From contig ONWK01000345.1 of NCBI GenBank assembly GCA_900321505.1, positions 1 through 7,008 of the forward strand: a stretch of 7,008 nucleotides of DNA, in the 5' to 3' direction. Below are positions 1 through 5,457 of the stretch, in pieces. The notes beneath the pieces were generated by a model. The model was not told the origin of the DNA and searched no databases. It was given only the letters and a program-made list of their open reading frames with translations. A program made the position numbers and the translations under genes. Each line of letters starts with the position of its first letter. Within the stretch, counting starts at the first letter, position 1. The stretch comes from an uncultured Eubacteriales bacterium. Lineage in GTDB: Bacteria > Bacillota > Clostridia > Lachnospirales > Lachnospiraceae.

Positions 1-220
1 CGTGAGTGATCACCAGGCCCTTGACCCGGTCTTTATTCTCGATCAGGTATGTGACATCAGGGATAACCATATCGATCCCCAGCATATCATCGTCCGGAAA
101 GGAAAGCCCGCAGTCAATAACGATGATAGTATCGCCATATTCAATAGCCGTTATATTCATTCCGATCTGTTCAAGACCGCCCAGCGGAATGATCTTAACC
201 GGCAGCTGTGTATCTGTCAA
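1..220 (-). CDS. rnj: Ribonuclease J, N-terminal fragment (3' part off window)
   Basis: This is the first 73 codons of RNase J, the metallo-beta-lactamase/beta-CASP enzyme with 5'-3' exo- and endonuclease activity in mRNA decay and rRNA maturation of Firmicutes. The translation opens TDTQLPVKIIPLGGLEQIGMN and continues with a DCGLSFPDDDMLGID stretch and VIPDVTYL, which is the usual beta-strand-rich start of the family. It ends in VITHG at the window edge, exactly where the zinc-binding HGHEDH motif should begin, so the catalytic residues themselves are not visible. I chose TTG at 220-218 as the start: a GGAGGT Shine-Dalgarno ends 5 nt upstream, and the homology begins right after it. An in-frame GTG further upstream would place that Shine-Dalgarno inside the coding region. 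The gene follows ruvX in the same direction across an 88-bp gap that holds a strong RNA structure. Recognition as RNase J is secure; paralogue J1 versus J2 cannot be decided from this fragment. Confidence 0.92.
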   Translation of the reverse strand, partial: MTDTQLPVKIIPLGGLEQIGMNITAIEYGDTIIVIDCGLSFPDDDMLGIDMVIPDVTYLIENKDRVKGLVITH

Positions 221-225
221 AATGT

Positions 226-231
226 ACCTCC
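226..231 (-). promoter_or_regulatory. Ribosome binding site deciding the TTG start of RNase J
   Basis: The minus strand reads GGAGGT, followed by ACATT and then TTG. The 5-nt gap is normal for this motif. An ATG overlapping the site, in another frame, runs into a stop after about a dozen codons. The site therefore supports initiation at TTG rather than ATG. Confidence 0.8.
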
Positions 232-240
232 ATAAATTGT

Positions 241-293
241 CTGAGGTCACAGGCTGAACTTTTCTTCAGCCCATCATGTCATTCTGTGCTCAG
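241..293 (-). other. Long bulged RNA stem-loop in the RNase J leader
   Basis: On the minus strand there is a perfect 7-bp inverted repeat, GGCTGAA / TTCAGCC (265-271 and 252-258), closing a 6-nt loop GAAAAG. Beneath it a second helix can form: CTGAGCACA (285-293) with TGTG-AC-CTCAG (241-251), giving 5 bp plus 4 bp with a 2-nt AC bulge. The two helices join directly on the 3' side and are separated by a 13-nt bulge on the 5' side. Together they make about 16 bp. There is no T-run after it, so it is not a typical intrinsic terminator. It ends about 10 nt before the RNase J ribosome binding site, so it would sit in the leader or the ruvX-rnj intercistronic RNA. A role in processing or translation control is inference. 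Confidence 0.5.
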
Positions 294-309
294 CAAAGAA
301 TCGCTTTAT

Positions 310-735
310 TCACTCAGCCTTCCTGCTGTCCAACCAGGTCTGCAGTATGATCGCCGCAGCCATCTTATCGATGTGCTCCTTCCTTGCGGAATGAGCCACT
401 CCCGTATCCTCAAGTATCCTGTCCGCTTCCACAGTAGTCAGTCTCTCATCAACAAGATGTACCGGAAGAAGTGTCCGCCTCTCCAGCATTTCCATAAATG
501 ACTTTGTTGCCTCAGCCCGTTCTCCTTCAGTATTGTTCATATTCTTCGGAAAACCCAAAGCTATCTCCGTCACCTCCTCAGCGGCTATTATCGCCTCTAT
601 CCGCTGAAGAGTTTTCCGAAGCTGCTTCGGGTTCTCTCGGGTAATGGTTTCATATGGCTGTGCGGTCAGAAGCAATGGATCAGAAATGGCAACTCCCACT
701 GTCTTCGTTCCGTAATCAAGGCCCATGATACGCAT
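310..735 (-). CDS. ruvX: RuvX/YqgF family RNase H-fold nuclease (pre-16S rRNA processing)
   Basis: This 141-residue protein has the normal length of the RuvX/YqgF family (annotated as putative Holliday junction resolvase or pre-16S rRNA nuclease). Family work in E. coli links it to maturation of the 16S rRNA 5' end; it is cytosolic. The family signatures are all visible: MGLDYGTKTVGVAISDP at the N-terminus with Asp7, GFPKNMNNTEGERAE around residues 61-75, VDERLTT with Glu97 at 95-101, and KEHIDKMAAAIILQ at 119-132 with Asp123. Asp7, Glu97 and Asp123 are the expected acidic metal-binding set. The first ATG is preferred over a second ATG three codons later because an AAAGGA motif (742-747) lies 6 nt upstream of it. 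It starts 20 bp after the ireB stop, the usual ireB-ruvX pairing, so the two are very likely co-transcribed. Confidence 0.97.
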   Translation of the reverse strand: MRIMGLDYGTKTVGVAISDPLLLTAQPYETITRENPKQLRKTLQRIEAIIAAEEVTEIALGFPKNMNNTEGERAEATKSFMEMLERRTLLPVHLVDERLTTVEADRILEDTGVAHSARKEHIDKMAAAIILQTWLDSRKAE

Positions 736-755
736 ATTATATCCTTTCGCTCCTG

Positions 756-1019
756 TTATTTCAGCACCGTCTCAATATAGTTCTCCATCAGAACCTCTAT
801 GATCTCATCCCGCTCGGCCTTCATGATCAGACTCCTGGCATTCTTATGGCTGGTAATATATGTGGGGTCACCACTCATAATGTATCCCACGATCTGACTC
901 ACCGGGTTATAACCCTTCTCAGAAAGCGCGGCATACACCTGTTCCAGTATCTCAGGCACCTCATAAGAGGTATCCTTCACCAGATCCATATCCAAAGTCT
1001 TGTTTACTTCTCTCTTCAT
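756..1019 (-). CDS. ireB: IreB-family regulatory phosphoprotein (DUF965/YrzL)
   Basis: This 87-residue protein matches the IreB/DUF965 (YrzL) family in length and in its diagnostic core: VYAALSEKGYNPVSQIVGYI (28-47), SGDPTYITSHKNAR (49-62), then an ERDEIIEVL helix (69-77). In Enterococcus faecalis IreB is a small cytosolic protein that lowers cephalosporin resistance and is phosphorylated on N-terminal threonines by the PASTA-domain kinase IreK. Here the N-terminal arm carries Thr8 (VNKTLD), which could be the equivalent site; that is inference. The ATG has a GGGAG ribosome binding site (1026-1030) 6 nt upstream. The gene lies immediately upstream of ruvX, as in many Firmicutes, and has its own promoter-like sequence behind it. 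In relatives alaS often precedes ireB; here an ABC exporter gene does. Confidence 0.95.
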   Translation of the reverse strand: MKREVNKTLDMDLVKDTSYEVPEILEQVYAALSEKGYNPVSQIVGYIMSGDPTYITSHKNARSLIMKAERDEIIEVLMENYIETVLK

Positions 1020-1065
1020 GATCTTCTCCCGACAGGATATCTTTTTTACAGTCTCTAACTATTCT

Positions 1066-1094
1066 ACTATAATATAAAAAGCCGAAAAAAGCAA
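1066..1094 (-). promoter_or_regulatory. Putative sigma-A-type promoter for ireB-ruvX(-rnj)
   Basis: In the AT-rich gap after the ABC gene the minus strand has TATAGT (1066-1071) as a good -10 element, 17 bp downstream of TTGCTT (1089-1094), a weak -35. An overlapping alternative is TATATT (1071-1076) with GTGACT (1094-1099), also at 17 bp spacing, whose -35 overlaps the ABC stop codon. Either would begin a leader of roughly 40 nt before ireB. The call rests on box similarity only. No intrinsic terminator for the upstream genes is visible in this gap, so readthrough is possible. Confidence 0.5.
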
Positions 1095-1098
1095 GTCA

Positions 1099-3009
1099 CT
1101 ACCTCTCCTGGTCCTCACCTTCCGTGTAGCCGCTGTGTTTTACACGGAAATGCTGTCTTCTCCTGAGCCGCTGCTCCTCTTCTTCATCGGAGATACGGCT
1201 GAACTGCGTCGTATAAAGCTCCTGATATACTCCGCCCTGCTTCACCAGCTCCTTATGCTGTCCGCGCTCCACGATCTCGCCGTCCCTGACCACCAGGATC
1301 TCATCCGCCGCCAATATTGTGGAAAGCCTGTGGGCGATAAGAATACTCGTCCGCTCCTTTATTATAGGTTCTATCGCCTCCTGGATCTTATTCTCTGAGA
1401 TTGAATCCAGCGCAGAGGTTGCCTCATCGAAAATGAGCAGCTTGGGATCCTTCAGCAGTACTCTCGCTATGGATATCCTCTGTTTCTCACCGCCCGAAAG
1501 CTTCAGCCCCCGGTTGCCCACCATGGCATCCAGCCCCAGCTCCTGATTCTCGACAAAATCATAAATGTTAGCCCTCTTCAGAGCCGCGATCATTTCCTCC
1601 TCCGTTGCATCCGGTTTGGCATAAAGCAGATTATCCCTTATGGTGCCGTTGAAAAGATAAGTCTCCTGAGACACAACGCCGACCTGCCCTCTGAGGAACC
1701 CCAGATCAAGCTTTCTCACATCCACGCCGTCATAGGCAACGCTTCCCGACTGAACATCATAAAGCCGCGGAATAAGATTAATTATGGTACTTTTACCCGA
1801 TCCCGAAGGCCCGACGATAGCTATACTGTGTCCGCTCTCAAGCTTAAAGGAAATGTCCTTCAGTATCTGCCGCTCCTCATCATAAGCAAAGTTTACATGC
1901 TTAAACTCCACTTCACCCGTTGAATGATCCGGCGTCACGGCATCCGGTGCATTTTCGATCTCCACCGGCATGTCAAAATAATCAAATATCCTGGTGAAGA
2001 GCGCCATGGAACGCATCCAGTCCACCTGAATGTTAAGAAGACTGTTCACCGGCATATAGGTCTTTCCAAGCAAAGCTACCAGAACGGTAATGTCACCTAC
2101 GGTAAGGTCGCTGTCATATTTCATCATCAGGATACCACCCACCAGATAGAGCAGCATGGGTCCGATATTTGTTACGGTATTCAGTATAACGAAGAACCAC
2201 CGGCCTGCCATCTTCTCCTTGATATTCAGGCCTATCATCTTACGGTTTACCTTCTCGTACCGTTCGTATTCTTCCTTCTCCTTACCGTAAAGCTTTACCA
2301 GCAGCTGGCCGCTTACGGAGAGAGTTTCATTCAGGATACCGTTCACTTCATCGTTGCAGTCCTGGGCCTCTCTGGTCAGAGTCCATCTGGTCTTCCCCGC
2401 CTTTCGCGTTGGAAGCACAAAAAGCGGTATCACGGCGATGCCCAGCAGGGCAAGTATCCAGTTTTTCTGAAACATCGCAACAAGAGCAACCACCAGCGTG
2501 ATGGCGTTTGAAAGTATACTCTTAAATGTATTTGTAATTACCGATTCCACGCCGTCTATATCAGAGGTCATCCTTGTGATGATATCGCCCTGATTATTCG
2601 TTGTGAAAAAACGCTGCGACATCTTCTGCAGATGGCGGAACATCTGATTCCTCATATCAAAGGTGATATGCTGGGCGATCCATGTATTGATATAGCTTTC
2701 CGCCACACCGATAAGGTTGGCCGCAAGGGTAACCCCAAGGGATGCTGCTATGAAAATGATCAGCAGCTTCATATCCTGCCCGATCAGTCCTTCATCTATG
2801 ATCTTACCTGTAAGTATCGACGGCAGTAGTCCGAGTATTGACGACAGTATTATGGCAACAAAAACCAGTGCCAGCTGCAGCCTGTAGGGTTTCAGGTACG
2901 AAAATACCCTCTTAAGCAGCTGTTTGGTAACCTTAGGTGCATTCTGCTTTTCTTCCTCTGTCATGAAACGACCCCCTAAAGGTCCGCCATGTCCTCCCGG
3001 TGGCGCCAT
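1099..3009 (-). CDS. ABC exporter half-transporter (ABCB/MdlB-type, fused membrane and ATPase domains)
   Basis: This is a complete 636-residue exporter half-transporter of the inner membrane. Counting from the preferred start, a short Gly/Pro-rich N-terminus (MAPPGGHGGPLGGRF) precedes a six-helix ABC type-1 membrane domain (about residues 40-320), including QRFFTTNNQGDIITRMTSDID, typical of the family. The ATPase domain follows: A-loop Tyr376, Walker A GPSGSGKST 400-408, Q-loop Gln448, signature LSGGE 504-508, Walker B LLIFDE with catalytic Glu529, and H-loop His560. All are intact, so a homodimer could be active, although many relatives work as heterodimers with an adjacent partner, and none is seen here. 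The C-terminus is a charged tail (DEEEEQRLRRRQH...). An ATG 15 bp further upstream (3024-3022) lacks a ribosome binding site, while GGGGAGG lies 6 nt before the ATG at 3009-3007, so I use the latter. The substrate is unknown; best-hit names such as multidrug or lipid exporter would be guesses. Confidence 0.96.
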   Translation of the reverse strand: MAPPGGHGGPLGGRFMTEEEKQNAPKVTKQLLKRVFSYLKPYRLQLALVFVAIILSSILGLLPSILTGKIIDEGLIGQDMKLLIIFIAASLGVTLAANLIGVAESYINTWIAQHITFDMRNQMFRHLQKMSQRFFTTNNQGDIITRMTSDIDGVESVITNTFKSILSNAITLVVALVAMFQKNWILALLGIAVIPLFVLPTRKAGKTRWTLTREAQDCNDEVNGILNETLSVSGQLLVKLYGKEKEEYERYEKVNRKMIGLNIKEKMAGRWFFVILNTVTNIGPMLLYLVGGILMMKYDSDLTVGDITVLVALLGKTYMPVNSLLNIQVDWMRSMALFTRIFDYFDMPVEIENAPDAVTPDHSTGEVEFKHVNFAYDEERQILKDISFKLESGHSIAIVGPSGSGKSTIINLIPRLYDVQSGSVAYDGVDVRKLDLGFLRGQVGVVSQETYLFNGTIRDNLLYAKPDATEEEMIAALKRANIYDFVENQELGLDAMVGNRGLKLSGGEKQRISIARVLLKDPKLLIFDEATSALDSISENKIQEAIEPIIKERTSILIAHRLSTILAADEILVVRDGEIVERGQHKELVKQGGVYQELYTTQFSRISDEEEEQRLRRRQHFRVKHSGYTEGEDQER

Positions 3010-3015
3010 CGCTGT

Positions 3016-3022
3016 CCTCCCC
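3016..3022 (-). promoter_or_regulatory. Ribosome binding site deciding the ABC exporter start
   Basis: The minus strand reads GGGGAGG, then ACAGCG, then ATG (3009-3007). The upstream in-frame ATG at 3024-3022 overlaps this motif and has only TCTGACATC before it. The site lies just past the stop of the FHA protease gene (3031-3029), consistent with a tightly packed operon. Confidence 0.8.
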
Positions 3023-3028
3023 ATGATG

Positions 3029-5410
3029 TCAGAATTTGATCGAAGATATCATTTCCTCTTCAATATTAGCGATATTTTCATAATTTTTCTCAATATTATC
3101 GCTGTCTAAATATGCAGCTATCATCTGAATAAAGCCGAGTTTTCCATCCCTGTATCCGACGAGGAAAACCACATCCAGCATATATACTACTCCTTCTTCT
3201 TCAAAATATCCGTATGTCGTATAAATATACCAGGGCTCATTATTTATGATAAGCGTACTGGAACTAAGATCCTCGAATACCACTCCGTCTTCCTCATTTT
3301 CTTTAAGGAACTCTTCCAGCATTTCCATGATCTCCGGATTCAGTTCCTCCAGTGATCCACCTTCCATATTTCCCTCAATCGCGCCGTTGATGGAAAGATA
3401 GGTATCTCCGGATTCTGTCATGTATTCAACTTCACCTGTTTCATCATTCACTTCAGCAAACTCAGGTACAGTGATCTGCAGCTCCAGTCCGCCCAGGGAA
3501 TCAAGTATCACCTTCTTTCCATTTCCGAAATCGGTTGTGGATGCTGTTGAAGTTGCTCCTGTTTCCTTTGCATAAACCTCAGCCAGAGTCATGGAAGAGC
3601 TTCTGTTGACATTGTCCACCTGATCTATGGGAATGGCAAAATTCAGATTCTGTCCGTCCGTTCTCACCCAGTTATTGATACCCATGACATGACCGTACTT
3701 GTCAAGCAGAGGGCCGCCGCTGTTGCCGTTGGTGATCGGTGCGGAATGCTGGATGTAAATATGTCCGTCCTCTTCACGCTCCGCAGTGGATACTATACCT
3801 TCAGTAAATGTACCGGAGTACCCCTGTGAGCTTCCCAACGCATAAACCTTCTCACCCGTAACCACCTTATCGGTCTTTCTCGTAAGCGGAACGCTGGTAC
3901 CAATATCCGTTGAAAGTATGGCTATATCAAGGTTAGCATCATAACCCAGAACACCGGTTATATTATACTTCTTTTTATCCGAGGTAATGATGGTTCCCTC
4001 ATAGGTTCCTTCTATCACATGATAATTTGTAACCACTGTTCCCTTATCATCATCAAAGAAGCCTGAGCCCTGGGATCCGTAATATTCATTGAATGCCTGG
4101 ATCTCAACGGTTGACGGACTTGCTATCTTATATATCTCCTCGGAATCAAGCTCATCCGTATTCTCTGTGGTAGCTTCGGTGACAGGTTCAACCGTGTCTT
4201 TTTCCGTTGTTTCAGTCGATATTTCAGTCGGCATTTCAGTCTGTAACTCTGTTGCAGCAGTCGGAGTCTCCGTGATCGCCTCAGTTGTAAGTATCATCTC
4301 CGTATTATCAACCTTGCCGGTCATTGTGGAGGCGGTTTCTTCCTTCTTTCCGCCGAATACACCGGTAGCAAAAAGAACGACCAGTGTTATGGCTATAACC
4401 GCTACTCCGGAAATGATGCCTATGATAAGACCGGTCTTCTTTCCCGATCCACCGTTATTCTGAGGAGGCTGGGGCTGACGGTTCTGCGGAGGATAGTTCT
4501 GTCCTCCTCCCTGCGGATACTGCTGCCCTGCATTTCTCTGAGGCGGAAATGGCTGCCCTGTTGTTCCCTGCGGCGGGAACGGCTGTCCTGTTGTTCCCTG
4601 CGGCGTGTATTGCTGCCCGTCATTCTGGCGTGGCGGATAGGGTCGCTGCATATTCTGACCGTATGACGGCTGAGATATATTCTGCATACCCTGACCATAT
4701 GAAGGCTGCTGAGTTCCCTGAGTATTCTGTCCATATACAGGCTGTGAGGTATTCTGCATATTCTGACCATACGGCGGCTGTTGAGTGTTCTGAGTATTCT
4801 GTCCATATGCAGGCCGTGAAGTATTCTGCATATTCTGACCATACGACGGCTGAGATGTGTTCTGCATACTCTGACCGTATGATCGCTGCTGTGATCCCTG
4901 TGTTGTCTGACCGAATGCACTGTCCACCTTCTGCCCGGCTGCTCCCTGTGCTGCGCTGACGAACGCGCTGTCAACGCTCTGTCCTGCTGCACTCTGCGCT
5001 GTCTGACTGAACGCACTGTCCACACTCTGGCTGACTGCGTCCTGCGCCGCACTGGCGAAAGCACTGTCAACGCTCTTTTCTGCTGCTCCCTTCGTTTCTA
5101 CAGACTTCACCTCAAGGCATACTGTATTCTCACCCTTTAGCTCACCGAAGACCAGTACATTTCCCTCAGCCAGCTTCTGGGAAGAAACACGGTTCCCATT
5201 CATGAAGGTACCGCTCATACTGTCTGCATCCTGATAAAACCATTCGCCGTCTTTATTCAGCAGGATGCCGTGCTGTTCCTCTATGCCCTGGGCTTTGATC
5301 ACTATGTCGCAGTAAGAGCCGCTGCCGATAAAGATCCGGGTTTTCCCAAACTGCTCCAACGTATGATCCTTATACTGATTCCCGTTCCATACGCGTATAG
5401 TAGATGCCAT
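3029..5410 (-). CDS. Membrane-anchored FHA-domain / HtrA-like trypsin-type serine protease with repeat linkers
   Basis: This 793-residue protein appears to be a single-pass membrane protease. Residues 4-103 form an FHA domain (IFIGSGSYCDIVI, EEQHGIL, SGTFMNG). Next come VDSAF repeats (114-173), YGQ repeats (177-260) and GQPFPPQ repeats (265-300). A hydrophobic span at about 326-350 is flanked by Lys pairs. A Thr/Glu-rich stretch follows (360-422), then an S1-type protease domain (about 425-600) with the complete triad: His464 in TNYHVI, Asp495 in LDIAIL, Ser564 in NGNSGGP. Residues 605-793 are a Ser/Thr linker and an unassigned acidic alpha/beta domain; the PDZ domain usual in HtrA proteins is absent. 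With no signal peptide, the FHA side is inferred to be cytoplasmic and the protease extracytoplasmic. AAGGAGG (5417-5423) lies 6 nt before the ATG. It is 47 bp from the M4 protease gene upstream and 19 bp from the ABC start downstream, so co-expression is likely. The protease call is firm; the substrate and activating signal are unknown. Confidence 0.95.
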   Translation of the reverse strand: MASTIRVWNGNQYKDHTLEQFGKTRIFIGSGSYCDIVIKAQGIEEQHGILLNKDGEWFYQDADSMSGTFMNGNRVSSQKLAEGNVLVFGELKGENTVCLEVKSVETKGAAEKSVDSAFASAAQDAVSQSVDSAFSQTAQSAAGQSVDSAFVSAAQGAAGQKVDSAFGQTTQGSQQRSYGQSMQNTSQPSYGQNMQNTSRPAYGQNTQNTQQPPYGQNMQNTSQPVYGQNTQGTQQPSYGQGMQNISQPSYGQNMQRPYPPRQNDGQQYTPQGTTGQPFPPQGTTGQPFPPQRNAGQQYPQGGGQNYPPQNRQPQPPQNNGGSGKKTGLIIGIISGVAVIAITLVVLFATGVFGGKKEETASTMTGKVDNTEMILTTEAITETPTAATELQTEMPTEISTETTEKDTVEPVTEATTENTDELDSEEIYKIASPSTVEIQAFNEYYGSQGSGFFDDDKGTVVTNYHVIEGTYEGTIITSDKKKYNITGVLGYDANLDIAILSTDIGTSVPLTRKTDKVVTGEKVYALGSSQGYSGTFTEGIVSTAEREEDGHIYIQHSAPITNGNSGGPLLDKYGHVMGINNWVRTDGQNLNFAIPIDQVDNVNRSSSMTLAEVYAKETGATSTASTTDFGNGKKVILDSLGGLELQITVPEFAEVNDETGEVEYMTESGDTYLSINGAIEGNMEGGSLEELNPEIMEMLEEFLKENEEDGVVFEDLSSSTLIINNEPWYIYTTYGYFEEEGVVYMLDVVFLVGYRDGKLGFIQMIAAYLDSDNIEKNYENIANIEEEMISSIKF
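4511..4618 (-). repeat. 30-bp in-frame repeat (GQPFPPQGTT units)
   Basis: Residues 265-300 of the FHA protease repeat every 10 residues: GQQYTPQGTT, GQPFPPQGTT, GQPFPPQRNA, then a partial GQQYPQ. The two central units are near-identical in DNA. This is the Pro/Gln-rich stretch closest to the membrane span. Confidence 0.85.
4631..4882 (-). repeat. 36-bp in-frame tandem repeat, seven units (SYGQxMQNTSQP)
   Basis: Residues 177-260 of the FHA protease repeat every 12 residues exactly, with Tyr at 178, 190, 202, 214, 226, 238 and 250. Units alternate between an NMQNTS form and an NTQNTQQ form, giving a partial 72-bp higher-order period: the units beginning near 4718 and 4790 differ at only 3 of 36 bases. 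The only charged residues in the block are Arg199 and Arg256. Recent duplication by slippage or recombination is the likely origin. Confidence 0.92.
4892..5071 (-). repeat. 48-bp in-frame tandem repeat, about four units (VDSAFxxxAQxAxxQx)
   Basis: Residues 114-173 of the FHA protease repeat every 16 residues: VDSAF begins at 114, 130, 146 and 162, and the last unit is incomplete. Each unit continues with an Ala/Gln-rich segment (SAAQDAVSQ, QTAQSAAGQ, SAAQGAAGQ). The block links the FHA domain to the Tyr/Gln-rich repeats and could be helical, which is inference. Confidence 0.92.
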
Positions 5411-5457
5411 TATTATCCTCCTTATGTGGTCAGTTTATATTTCGGTCGGAAAATCCT

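Noticed and set aside
2..235. Plus-strand open frame at the left edge
   Set aside because: The minus strand of the same stretch encodes the RNase J N-terminus with strong family similarity.
252..271. Hairpin after ruvX considered as an intrinsic terminator
   Set aside because: Neither strand has a run of T residues after the stem, so it does not fit a rho-independent terminator.
305..332. Promoter-like boxes on the minus strand (TGGACA, 16 bp, AATAAA) overlapping the ruvX 3' end
   Set aside because: The -35 is decent but the -10 matches only four of six bases and the spacer is short. It could serve RNase J, but evidence is too weak to list as a feature.
1072..1094. T-rich tract after the ABC gene (GCTTTTTTCGGCTTTTT on the minus strand) considered as a terminator
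   Set aside because: No GC-rich inverted repeat precedes the T-runs; the tract fits better as AT-rich promoter spacer.
1924..2511. 195-codon plus-strand open frame opposite the ABC membrane domain
   Set aside because: It is antisense to a well-supported gene, with His/Gln-rich composition typical of a shadow frame and no ribosome binding site worth noting.
4631..4882. Regular 36-bp spacing suggestive of a CRISPR array
   Set aside because: The repeats are contiguous with no unique spacers, stay in frame within a long coding region and encode a 12-residue protein repeat.
4420..5070. Long alternative frames on both strands across the repeat region (216-codon minus frame and the 136-codon plus frame at 4549-4959)
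   Set aside because: They are by-products of tandem repeats with periods divisible by three, give low-complexity Arg/His-rich or Ala/Tyr-rich products, and overlap the FHA protease.
5434..5439. TATAAA, a -10-like sequence before the FHA protease gene
   Set aside because: No acceptable -35 lies 16-18 bp upstream, and the gap to the M4 gene is only 47 bp, so readthrough is the simpler explanation.
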